This document shows, piece by piece, positions 1 to 7,162 of a stretch of 11,460 nucleotides of DNA; within the stretch, counting starts at the first letter, position 1, and each line of letters opens with the position of its first letter. The notes below the pieces were generated by a model, which saw nothing but the letters and a program-made list of their open reading frames with translations, was not told where the DNA came from and searched no databases. Origin of the DNA: Chloroflexota bacterium. Lineage in GTDB: Bacteria; Chloroflexota; Dormibacteria; Dormibacterales; Dormibacteraceae. Location of the stretch: positions 1 through 11,460 of the forward strand of contig VBKD01000102.1 of assembly GCA_005888075.1 (NCBI GenBank), read 5' to 3'. The position numbers and the translations under genes are program-made.

Positions 1-2403
1 CTGCGGATCAGCGGAGCATTTCTCGCGACCAACGTCTGGCTCAACGGAAAGCTGCTCGGCTCGCACTACGGATACTTCGCCCCCTTCGGTTTCGACCTCA
101 CGCCCTACTTGAAGCGAGAGAACCTGCTCGTCATCTGCTGCGAGTCCCCGGTCGAGACGCAGTCGGAAAAGAAGCGCCACATCATGGGCATGTTCAACGA
201 CGGCGACCTGAAGCCTTACCCGGCCTCTGCCTACGGCAGCCTGCCCGAGCCGTACCGGATCGAGGTCCCGCTCGGCCTGTGGCGGCCGGTGGAACTCGAG
301 TACGTGGGTCCGATCACGCTCGACTGGCTGCGCTTCAAGCCCGGATTCGAAGGCGGCGACGGCCGCCTCGAGGTCGAGGCCCGGCTGCGCAACCTTGACG
401 GCCGAGAGATGGAGGGAGAGGTCGAGCTGGCCGTGCCGAGCGCGGGCCGCGAGCCTCTGCGCCTCCGCCGCGAGGTTCGGCTCGAAGGCGGCGGGGAGCA
501 AACCGTCTCGATGCGCCTCGCGTTCCCGGGCGCAAAGCGTTGGGAGCCCTGGCGTCTCGGCGAACAGCAGGTGTATCGCGCCGAGGTGGTCGCTCGAACC
601 GCTGACGGCAACGAGTCATCGCGTGTTGACGAAACCTTTGCGTTCCGCGAGCTCAAATGGGACATCGGGCCCCGCCGGTGGAATTTCACGGTCAACGGCC
701 GGCCCATCTTCTTGCGCGGCGCGTGCTACGCGCCGTCATGGCGACTGGATGAGCTCACGGTCGACCGATTCGCGGCCGACATCGCTCTCGCCAAGAAGGC
801 AAATCTCGATGCCCTCCGCGTCGTCGCCAACGTGCTGCCGGAGGAGTTCTACCGCCAGGCCGACGAGGAGGGGCTTCTAGTCTTCCAGGACCTGCCCCTC
901 ACCGGGACTTACGTCTACCACGGCAAATCCGAAGAGTCCAGGTTCTTCGAGAGCGCGGCGCGCGAGCAGCAGGTCGAGATGGTCGGGATGCTCTACAACC
1001 ATCCGTCCATCGCGATGTGGACCGCGCATGACGAGCCGCCGTGGCTTTCCACCAATTTCGATCTGGGCGAAGTCCATGCGGTCCGCCAGAACCATTCGAT
1101 CGACCAGGAGCTGAAGGCGTCCTTCGAACACCTCGACCGCACCCGCCCGGCACTGGCAGCATCAGGGGACGTCGACCTGCATCTGATGGTCGGCTGGTCG
1201 TCGGGATGGTGGCGAGACCTCGCTCAGGTCGAGCCGATGATGGTGAGCGCATTCGGGGCTCAATCGCTACCGTCGATGGATTCTCCCGTTTGGGAAAGGA
1301 TCGAGAAGCGATGGCCGGTGGCGGACGACGAACCGGCATGGCGTCATGTCGGATTGCAGCCGGTCAACTGGGCGGAACGGGGAGCGGGATTGCCATCCGC
1401 CTACCAGAGCCTCCAGGACTATGTCGAGGCATCGCAGTCGTATCAGGCCGATCTGGTGCGGTTTGCCGCCGAGCACCTGCGCACAAGGAAATTCGAGTCG
1501 TGCTGGGGCGCCTTCGCGTATCACCTGATCGACCCGTTTCCGGCAATCGGGTTTGGGTTGGTGGACAGCTCGCGTCATGCCAAGCCGGCGTACGAAGCGC
1601 TGGCGCATGCATTCCGGCCGACCCGGTTGATCATCGAGCCACTTGCGTTCGAGCCGGAGCGGCCGTTCGGCTTTCTCCAGAATCCCAGCGTGCCCTTTGC
1701 CGCGCGACTGGTGATCGTCAACGACGACCCGGAGCTGATGGGTCGAGGAGTGGTGCGGTGGTCCGTGTCTCGAGAGCGAGCGGTCGGAGTGCGTGGACTC
1801 GGACGGGTGCGTGATGCAGTCCAGAAGAAGGCCTACTCGGGAATGGTTGACGTGGAGGTGCCGACGGCCTTCGAGCCGGCGCTCAGCGCGACGACCGTCA
1901 GCCTCCCGCTCGCGGCCGAGGGCGAGTACCGCCTCGAGGCGACGCTCACGGTGGCTGGACACGAGGTCGACCGCGTGAACCTGGACTTTCTCGTCACCTC
2001 CAGGATGCCTCCACCGCGACCGCGCCCAGAGATACCCCGCTACCTGGCCGAGCGCCTGGCCGACCTGAAGAGCCTGCACGCGGAGCGGCAAGGCCTGAGC
2101 TTCGCGCTCGAGAACCGCACCCGCCCGGCCGTGCTCGTCGGCATCAGCGGGTTGCGCCTTGACGGCGTCCTCATCCCGCGCCACCAGCTCCAGCTCGAGA
2201 CGCACGCCGGCCTGGCGCCGCTGCCCAAGCGATTGGATATGCCGCTCGGCCGGCGCCTTGTCGTCCATGTCGTCACGGGAGAACCAATGGCTGATGGAGG
2301 GCATTCGCTGGAGGCGGATGTCACGGTGCCCGGCGTCGCATCGGGCCGGCTGGTGATCGAAAGCGGCCCCGCCGGCGTTCGAAGTACGCTGGAGTCCGAT
2401 TGA
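1..2403 (+). CDS. Glycoside hydrolase family 2 protein, beta-mannosidase-like, 5'-truncated; catalytic nucleophile Glu replaced by Ala
   Basis: The reading frame is open from the first base to a TGA at 2401, giving 800 visible residues; the true start lies upstream. Numbering from the first codon, residues 1-105 end a GH2 sugar-binding jelly-roll (NVWLNGKLLGSHYGYF, residues 11-26), about 103-215 is an Ig-like domain, about 217-540 the TIM barrel (FTVNGRPIFLRG; FYRQADEEGLLVFQDLP), and 540-800 further beta-sandwich domains. The acid/base motif NHPSIAMWTAHDE (333-345) keeps E345, although the usual Asn before it is Asp. At the nucleophile motif, normally S-E-F-G, the protein reads VSAFGAQSLPS: residue 417 (GCA at 1249-1251) is Ala. 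GH2 enzymes are retaining exo-glycosidases that need this Glu, so normal hydrolysis is doubtful. The surrounding GWSSGWWRDL and QSLPS elements resemble beta-mannosidases more than LacZ. Signal peptide and localisation cannot be seen. Confidence 0.88.
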   Translation: MRISGAFLATNVWLNGKLLGSHYGYFAPFGFDLTPYLKRENLLVICCESPVETQSEKKRHIMGMFNDGDLKPYPASAYGSLPEPYRIEVPLGLWRPVELEYVGPITLDWLRFKPGFEGGDGRLEVEARLRNLDGREMEGEVELAVPSAGREPLRLRREVRLEGGGEQTVSMRLAFPGAKRWEPWRLGEQQVYRAEVVARTADGNESSRVDETFAFRELKWDIGPRRWNFTVNGRPIFLRGACYAPSWRLDELTVDRFAADIALAKKANLDALRVVANVLPEEFYRQADEEGLLVFQDLPLTGTYVYHGKSEESRFFESAAREQQVEMVGMLYNHPSIAMWTAHDEPPWLSTNFDLGEVHAVRQNHSIDQELKASFEHLDRTRPALAASGDVDLHLMVGWSSGWWRDLAQVEPMMVSAFGAQSLPSMDSPVWERIEKRWPVADDEPAWRHVGLQPVNWAERGAGLPSAYQSLQDYVEASQSYQADLVRFAAEHLRTRKFESCWGAFAYHLIDPFPAIGFGLVDSSRHAKPAYEALAHAFRPTRLIIEPLAFEPERPFGFLQNPSVPFAARLVIVNDDPELMGRGVVRWSVSRERAVGVRGLGRVRDAVQKKAYSGMVDVEVPTAFEPALSATTVSLPLAAEGEYRLEATLTVAGHEVDRVNLDFLVTSRMPPPRPRPEIPRYLAERLADLKSLHAERQGLSFALENRTRPAVLVGISGLRLDGVLIPRHQLQLETHAGLAPLPKRLDMPLGRRLVVHVVTGEPMADGGHSLEADVTVPGVASGRLVIESGPAGVRSTLESD

Positions 2404-2427
2404 TCTCGCCAATCCGAATGGCATACT
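2400..2427 (+). promoter_or_regulatory. Candidate sigma70-type promoter for the FHA-PP2C operon
   Basis: A -35-like TTGATC (2400-2405, overlapping the GH2 stop codon) is separated by 16 bases from a -10-like CATACT (2422-2427), which is preceded by TG at 2419-2420 as in an extended -10. Each hexamer matches the consensus at four of six positions. Transcription would start near 2434, leaving a leader of about 70 bases before the ATG at 2503. This is seen by eye only, and such matches occur by chance. Confidence 0.35.
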
Positions 2428-2434
2428 TCACCGC

Positions 2435-2449
2435 TGCGCAGATGGCGCA
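2435..2449 (+). other. Small hairpin in the leader before the FHA gene
   Basis: TGCGC (2435-2439) and GCGCA (2445-2449) form a perfect 5-bp stem around the loop AGATG. An AT-rich stretch follows, but no T-tract, so it is not a good intrinsic terminator for the GH2 gene. If the promoter at 2400-2427 is real, the hairpin would be at the extreme 5' end of the FHA transcript. Confidence 0.3.
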
Positions 2450-2483
2450 TTAACTAAATGAACGATTGCCGCACCAAGCGCTA

Positions 2484-2490
2484 AGGGAGG
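2484..2490 (+). promoter_or_regulatory. Ribosome binding site of the FHA gene
   Basis: AGGGAGG lies 12 bases before the ATG at 2503, a slightly long spacing but the only good Shine-Dalgarno match nearby, and it supports this start. GGAG (2486-2489) can pair with CTCC (2494-2497) across a 4-base loop, a weak hairpin that could partly mask the site. Confidence 0.6.
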
Positions 2491-2502
2491 ACCCTCCACC
2501 GC

Positions 2503-4036
2503 ATGCCAACTGAATACTCGGTAATCATCCTGGCGGTGGCAGCCCTGCTTACCGGCGTGTTGTTTCTCCTGACCCGCCGCCGTCGTAAGAAGAAGGTGGC
2601 TCCGCCGGTGCGTCCCGCGACGCCGTCGAACCAAACAGCAGGTGTGGCTGCGACATGGGCGCCTCCAGCGCCCGCGACAAGGCCGCCCGCCGCCGTTGCT
2701 CCGACCATGGTGGCGCCACCCTCTCCCGCGTGGGGCGGTGGGGCCCCAGCCGCACCGCCCAGACCACCAGGCCAGGGCACCTGGGGTACGCCGGCGGCGC
2801 CAGCCGCACCCACGCCCGGTGCTCCGGCTCCCTCACCATCGTGGAACGCTCCCGCGGCACCGGCCCCGGTATGGGGCGCACCGCCCGCACCACAGTCCAC
2901 GCCGTCCGCTGGTCCGAGCGCGCCTGCGGGCGCGCCAACGTGGGGTTCGCCCACGCCGGCATCGACACCCGAGCCGGCCGCTCCGGCCTGGGGCTCACCT
3001 CCACCGCAGTCGCAACCCGCGCCGCCGGCCCCCTCATGGGGCGCCCCCGCGCCTTCAGCTCCGGCGCCCTCATGGGGCGCACCGCCGGCCCCCGCTGCGC
3101 CTGCACCGCCTGCACCGCCGGCACCGGCACCCCGGGCGGCAGAGCCGGTCCCGCCCGCTGCTCCCGCAGCTCCGTCATGGAGTCCTCCCGCCGCGCCGTC
3201 TTGGGGCGGTTCGCCTCAGGCTCCGCCCGCCCCGGCTCCCACAGTCGCCCCGTCATGGGAGGGAGCCGGCCGCTCCGCCGGCGCCATCCTGGTCCCCACC
3301 GTCGGCCCAGCCGCAGGAACCCGTGGCACCGCCGTCCTGGACCGCACCTGCGGCGGCCTGGTCGCCCCCCGCACCTGCGCCCGCCGAACCGGAAGCCCCG
3401 CCGCAATCGACCACCGATGCGGAGCTGGCGGCCGGCGCTCAAGGCTGGCGCACCCCGGCCGAGGCGCCGAATGAGGAGGTAGCGCAAGCTGCCGCCGAGC
3501 CGGAGCCTGACGAGAGAGAAGAAGCCCCTCCGGCCCCCGCTTGGCGGTCCCCGGCCGCTTCGCGTCAGTCCGAGGTCGCGGAGACCATGATCGCGCCACC
3601 TGGCGGCTCGCCCGCCGATCGCGAGGCGACCACGTTGATGCCCGCATGGCAGCCGCCGCCCGCGGCGCCGCCTCCGGTGGCCGAGACGATGCCTGCCGGC
3701 CGCTCCGCGTCCGCCTTTGGCACGGCCCCGGGCGCCACCGCTCTGGCTGAGCTGACCATCGAGTCAGGTCCCGACGCGGGCCACACCCACCGCGCGGGCG
3801 ACCACGCGGTGCGGCTCGGCCGCTCGCCCGACAACGACGTGATCTTGCGTGACCCCGCGACCAGCGGGCACCACGCCCGCATGGAGCGCCGTGGGGATCA
3901 GTTCTGGATCGTCGATCTGGGCAGCACCAACGGCACCCTTGTGAATGGCGAGCCGATCCAGGAAAAGCAGCTCAACGATGGCGACCGGCTCACGATCGGC
4001 CAGAACGCAGTCCACTTTGCGATCCTCGGAGCGTGA
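2503..4036 (+). CDS. Membrane-anchored FHA-domain protein with Pro/Ala/Trp repeat linker; apparent frameshift near 3259
   Basis: An N-terminal membrane helix (residues 5-23) followed by RRRRKKK (25-31) should anchor the protein with the rest in the cytoplasm. A Pro/Ala-rich linker with about 17 Trp residues follows, and then a C-terminal FHA domain (about 414-510, counted after frame correction). The FHA core is clear: LGRSPDNDV (R440), S454-x-x-H457 and DLGSTNGT (N476); FHA domains bind phosphothreonine peptides. Frame 1 encodes the protein up to TGG at 3256-3258. Beyond that the same repeat style (APPAPSWSPPS) continues only in frame 2 to TGA at 4034, which fits one extra base near 3259 in a GGGAGGGAG run. 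Corrected length is 510 aa. The shift could be an assembly error, a real mutation or, less likely, programmed frameshifting. The PP2C gene starts 32 bases after the stop. Function is inferred: a scaffold or reader for Ser/Thr phosphorylation. Confidence 0.82.
2650..3660 (+). repeat. Degenerate Trp-Pro-Ala repeat region encoding the FHA linker
   Basis: The coding sequence repeats units such as SWGAPAP, AWGSPPP, TWGTPAAP and SWSPPAAP. Near-identical DNA stretches recur, for example CCCTCATGGGGCGC twice between 3030 and 3080. The region is strongly GC-rich and low in complexity, which also opens long non-coding frames on both strands. Such repeats are prone to slippage and to sequencing errors, which fits the frameshift inside them. 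Confidence 0.8.
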
Positions 4037-4068
4037 CCGGAAAGCCAGGGCTGTCTGTTCAGATCTAG

Positions 4069-4845
4069 ATGCGATTACGTATCGCCTGGGCCACCGACCC
4101 GGGTCTCGAGCGGGAAGAGAACGAAGACTCTGTGATCGTCTGGCGCAGCAAGGCCGGCCTGGACACGCTGCTGGTGGTCTGCGACGGAATGGGCGGACAC
4201 GCCGCCGGCCAGACCGCGAGCTTGCTGGCCGTCAAGACCGTGACCAAGATCCTGGCCGAAGACGGCCAGGACGGATCCGACGTCGAGCGCTTGAAGCGCG
4301 CCTGCAAGGAAGCGAACACCGCGGTCTTCGAAGCCTCGCGTGACAACCCGGACTGGGCGGGTATGGGGAGCACCATGGTCATCGCAGCGATCAAGGCCGG
4401 GGAGCTGGGCCTGCTCAACGTCGGGGACAGTCCCGCCTATCTGTTCCGCAACGGCTTCGCGAAGCTCATCTCGCAGGACCACTCATGGCCGGCGGAGCAG
4501 GTGCGCCTCGGCCTGATCAAACCGGAAGAGGCGGAGAACCACCCGCTCAAGCATCGATTGACGCGGGCGGTCGGGGTGTGGGAGCAGATTCAGCCTTACA
4601 CGGACAAGGTGAAGCTGGAAGAAGGCGACGCCGTCGTGCTGTGCAGCGATGGGGTGGAGACGGCAGGGGTCAGCGTGGAGGAGATGGGCCGGCTCTTGCT
4701 GAAGGATGGCAACCTCGACCGAGGCGCCGAGCGAGTGATCGAACGGTGCCGCGAGCTTGGAGCTCCTGACAACGTGACGCTGGCCGTGGCGCGCGTCGAG
4801 GTCGACGTGACCAAGACCGCTGTCCTGCCGAAGATCAAGCTCTAG
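4069..4845 (+). CDS. PP2C-family (PPM) Ser/Thr protein phosphatase
   Basis: This 258-aa protein has the full length of a bacterial soluble PP2C catalytic domain and no membrane helix. Key motifs are in order: EENED (D20), CDGMGGH (D39-G40), GMGSTMV, NVGDSPAYL, LCSDGV (D194) and PDNVT (D234). The Asp residues are those that hold the Mn/Mg centre in this family. It should remove phosphate from Ser/Thr residues of proteins. A TAG directly before the ATG in the same frame rules out a longer start. No good Shine-Dalgarno site is visible (the nearest AGGG is about 18 bases away), so translation may depend on the upstream FHA gene, whose stop is 32 bases before. Pairing with an FHA protein is typical of loci with a PknB-type kinase, but no kinase is in this window. 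Its stop overlaps that of the convergent glcF. Confidence 0.95.
   Translation: MRLRIAWATDPGLEREENEDSVIVWRSKAGLDTLLVVCDGMGGHAAGQTASLLAVKTVTKILAEDGQDGSDVERLKRACKEANTAVFEASRDNPDWAGMGSTMVIAAIKAGELGLLNVGDSPAYLFRNGFAKLISQDHSWPAEQVRLGLIKPEEAENHPLKHRLTRAVGVWEQIQPYTDKVKLEEGDAVVLCSDGVETAGVSVEEMGRLLLKDGNLDRGAERVIERCRELGAPDNVTLAVARVEVDVTKTAVLPKIKL
4842..4845. other. Shared palindromic stop CTAG between convergent PP2C and glcF genes
   Basis: The plus-strand phosphatase ends with TAG at 4843-4845, and the minus-strand glcF ends with TAG read from 4844 to 4842. Both stops lie in the self-complementary tetramer CTAG. There is no intergenic space, so no terminator separates the two transcription units, and at least one transcript must end within the opposing gene. 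Confidence 0.95.
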
Positions 4846-6065
4846 ACGGCGGCCGGTTCGTACGCGCGGAGCAGAAGCTCCGAAATGTGCTCGACTCGCA
4901 TCTTTGATCCGCGACTTCGCAGACCTGATTCGAGCTGCATCTGACATCCGGGGTTGGCAGCGGTGACGACCTCGGCGCCCGTCGTGAGAAGGTCGTCGAG
5001 CTTTTCCTGGAGGATGCGGTTCGACATGTCCGGCTCGAGCGTGCTGTAGAGGCCCGCGGCCCCGCAGCAGATGTCGGGATGTCGCATCTCGACGAACTCC
5101 ACGCCCGGTAACGACCGGATGAGATCACGCGGTGGTTTGCGGATGCGCTGAGCGTGGGCCAGGTGGCACGCGTCCTGATACGTGACCCTCATGGCTACGT
5201 CGTGCTTGGGTTCAGGCAGACCGATTTCCGCGAGCCATTCCGTGAGGTCTTTGACGCGCCCCTTGAGCGCCGGATAGAAATCTTTGAGGTGGGCGCCACA
5301 TCCCGCCGAGTCGACGATGAGGGCGTCGAAATTCTGCGCCGCGTACACCCTGGTGTTGTCCTCCCGCAACACTTCAGCGCCCTCGAGGTCTCCGTTGTGC
5401 GCGAGCAGGGCTCCGCAGCACCGCTCGTTTTTGGGAAACCACACCTCGCATCCCGCGAGCTGAAGCAGCTTCACCGCGGCCTCGTGCGATTGCGGATACA
5501 TGATGGGCATGACGCACCCGACGAGGAACGCGACCCGGTGCTTGCGTTGACCGATGGCGGGGGCGATGCCGCCCAAAGGCCGTTCGAATGGCCGGCGAAG
5601 CTGCGGCAGCTGGCGCCCGGGACGCAGCATCGACGTGAGGCCGATCCTCTGTGCCGCACGGGTGACCGATCCCATCGCTCTCAAGCGTTCCGGGTACGCG
5701 ACGAGCTGCCGAAGAGCGGTGCGGCTCGCCCAACGCTTCAGCGAGGGGCGGCGATGCGCTTCCACCTCCGCGCGGCCGGTCTCGATGATTCGGCCGTACG
5801 GCACGCCGGAGGGGCAGACCGCTTCACATGTCCGGCATCCCAGGCACAGATCGATGTGCCGCACCTGCTCCTCCTGGAAGGGCATTGTGCCGCGCTTCCA
5901 CTGCGTCATGAGGTAAATGCGGCCCCGTGGGGATTCGGTCTCGAGGCCGGTGACGCGAAACGTCGGGCACGCGTCCAGGCACAGGCCGCAGTGGACGCAC
6001 GTGGCGAGATCGTCGTCGGACAGGAGTGGAAAGCTGTCCCGTCTCACCGGAACCTTGGTTTCCAT
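4842..6065 (-). CDS. glcF: Glycolate (2-hydroxyacid) oxidase iron-sulfur subunit GlcF
   Basis: The 407-aa product has two N-terminal ferredoxin-type 4Fe-4S motifs: C23-x2-C26-x2-C29-x3-C33-P and C74-x2-C77-x2-C80-x3-C84-P. Two cysteine-rich CCG domains follow, with NERCCGALLAHNG and HPDICCGAAGLYS as their signatures. This is the standard GlcF layout and length. The subunit is expected to carry electrons from the FAD subunits GlcD/GlcE towards the quinone pool. The ATG overlaps the glcE stop by one base (TGATG), and no separate Shine-Dalgarno site is evident, so it is probably translated by coupling. The same architecture occurs in D-lactate dehydrogenase systems (LldE/LutA-like or GlpC-like proteins), but the neighbouring glcD and glcE favour GlcF. 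Confidence 0.92.
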   Translation of the reverse strand: METKVPVRRDSFPLLSDDDLATCVHCGLCLDACPTFRVTGLETESPRGRIYLMTQWKRGTMPFQEEQVRHIDLCLGCRTCEAVCPSGVPYGRIIETGRAEVEAHRRPSLKRWASRTALRQLVAYPERLRAMGSVTRAAQRIGLTSMLRPGRQLPQLRRPFERPLGGIAPAIGQRKHRVAFLVGCVMPIMYPQSHEAAVKLLQLAGCEVWFPKNERCCGALLAHNGDLEGAEVLREDNTRVYAAQNFDALIVDSAGCGAHLKDFYPALKGRVKDLTEWLAEIGLPEPKHDVAMRVTYQDACHLAHAQRIRKPPRDLIRSLPGVEFVEMRHPDICCGAAGLYSTLEPDMSNRILQEKLDDLLTTGAEVVTAANPGCQMQLESGLRSRGSKMRVEHISELLLRAYEPAAV

Positions 6066-7162
6066 CAGACGACGAATCTACCCGGGTTCAGGATCCCTTT
6101 GGGGTCGAACGCATCCTTGAGCCGGCGCATGATCTCAAGCGTCGGTGGCGGCGTTCCCCACGCGCCGACCTGCTGCATGAAGTCCGGCGGCGCGGAGAGC
6201 ATGACGAGCGTCCCACCGGCGGACTCCACCTTGGCGCGCATGTCGAGGACCGCGTTGGCGGTCGCGTCGACCGGCCAGTGTGCGATACCAACCCCAGGCG
6301 AAGCCCACCATCCCTCTCCATGCGGCAGTGCCTTGAGGATGCGCTTCAGCTCTGTCCGCGGCACAGCGATGCGGGCCCAGCGTTCGGGCGCGCGCCGTGA
6401 GTGATCGCTCCACACCGATTCGTCGCCGGTCGCCCAGCCACATTCGGCGGCCGTGCGATTGACAGCGTCCGGGCTGCCGGAAAAACGCGCCAGCATGCGC
6501 CCGTCGGAGAAAAGCTCGAGGGCGGATGGCGCAAGTGGCAGCGAGAGGACCCGCTCGGCTTCCGTCCACGCCTCGTCGAAGGATGGACGCGATGCCTCGA
6601 GCGTCACGTCATGGAGTGGTCTCGGAAAGACCTTGAACGACGCGGCCACGATCACGCCCAGCGAGCCGAGCGCTCCGTAGTGCAGCTTCATCATGTCGTA
6701 GCCGCTGACGTTCTTGACCACGCGCCCGCCACCGCTGGCCAGCTTTCCGTCAGGCAGTGCGACCCTGATGCCGATCAGAAAGTCGCGTGCCGAACCGAAG
6801 CGTAGGCGCAGGGGTCCCGACCAGCCTGTGGCGAGCAGACCGCCGATTGTGTGGCCGGGCGAGTTGAACGGGTCGATTGGCAGGAACTGTCCCGACTTGG
6901 CCAGGTGGGCCTGCAGCGCCTCGAGCGTGATGCCCGCCTCGACGGTGACGACCATGTCGGCCTGCGAGTGCTCGATGACCCGATCCAGCCGGGAGGTGTG
7001 CAGGGCCACCCCGCGGCGTTCCGTCACATCGCCCATGCCGCTCGCCCTTCCGCCGCCGACCGGGATGACTGCGGTGCCCGCCTCGGCTGCCTGATGCAGC
7101 CGGCGGGCGAGCTCCTCGGCGGTCGCCGGCTTGTCGGTGGCGCTTCCGGCCACCGCCGTCAC
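6065..7162 (-). CDS. glcE: Glycolate oxidase FAD-binding subunit GlcE
   Basis: This is a VAO/PCMH-type FAD-binding protein of about 365 aa. Visible features are VIPVGGG (33-38 from the chosen start), NSPGHTIGGLLATGWSGP, FGSARDFLIG, SGGGRVVKNVSGYDMMKL and GALGSLGV, and a C-terminal FDPKGILNPGRF. Length and motifs match GlcE, the smaller FAD subunit of glycolate oxidase. I start it at GTG 7162-7160, which overlaps the glcD stop as GTGA and follows GGAGG (7177-7173) by 10 bases; the in-frame GTGs at 7165 and 7168 are alternatives. A longer ATG start at 7321 is open but would add about 50 residues that are unlike GlcE and lie wholly within glcD. It sits between glcD and glcF with overlapping ends, so the subunits are probably made together. 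Confidence 0.9.
   Translation of the reverse strand: MTAVAGSATDKPATAEELARRLHQAAEAGTAVIPVGGGRASGMGDVTERRGVALHTSRLDRVIEHSQADMVVTVEAGITLEALQAHLAKSGQFLPIDPFNSPGHTIGGLLATGWSGPLRLRFGSARDFLIGIRVALPDGKLASGGGRVVKNVSGYDMMKLHYGALGSLGVIVAASFKVFPRPLHDVTLEASRPSFDEAWTEAERVLSLPLAPSALELFSDGRMLARFSGSPDAVNRTAAECGWATGDESVWSDHSRRAPERWARIAVPRTELKRILKALPHGEGWWASPGVGIAHWPVDATANAVLDMRAKVESAGGTLVMLSAPPDFMQQVGAWGTPPPTLEIMRRLKDAFDPKGILNPGRFVV

Noticed and set aside
1267..2424. Long open frame of 385 codons on the minus strand
   Set aside because: Lies wholly antisense to the GH2 gene, shows no domain or plausible protein character, and is expected in GC-rich coding DNA.
2655..3482. Additional long frames on both strands in the FHA linker
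   Set aside because: They result from low-complexity GC-rich repeats; only frame 1 up to 3258 and frame 2 after it give consistent protein repeats.
5154..6404. Open frame of 416 codons on the plus strand
   Set aside because: Antisense to glcF and glcE, both of which have unambiguous cofactor motifs.
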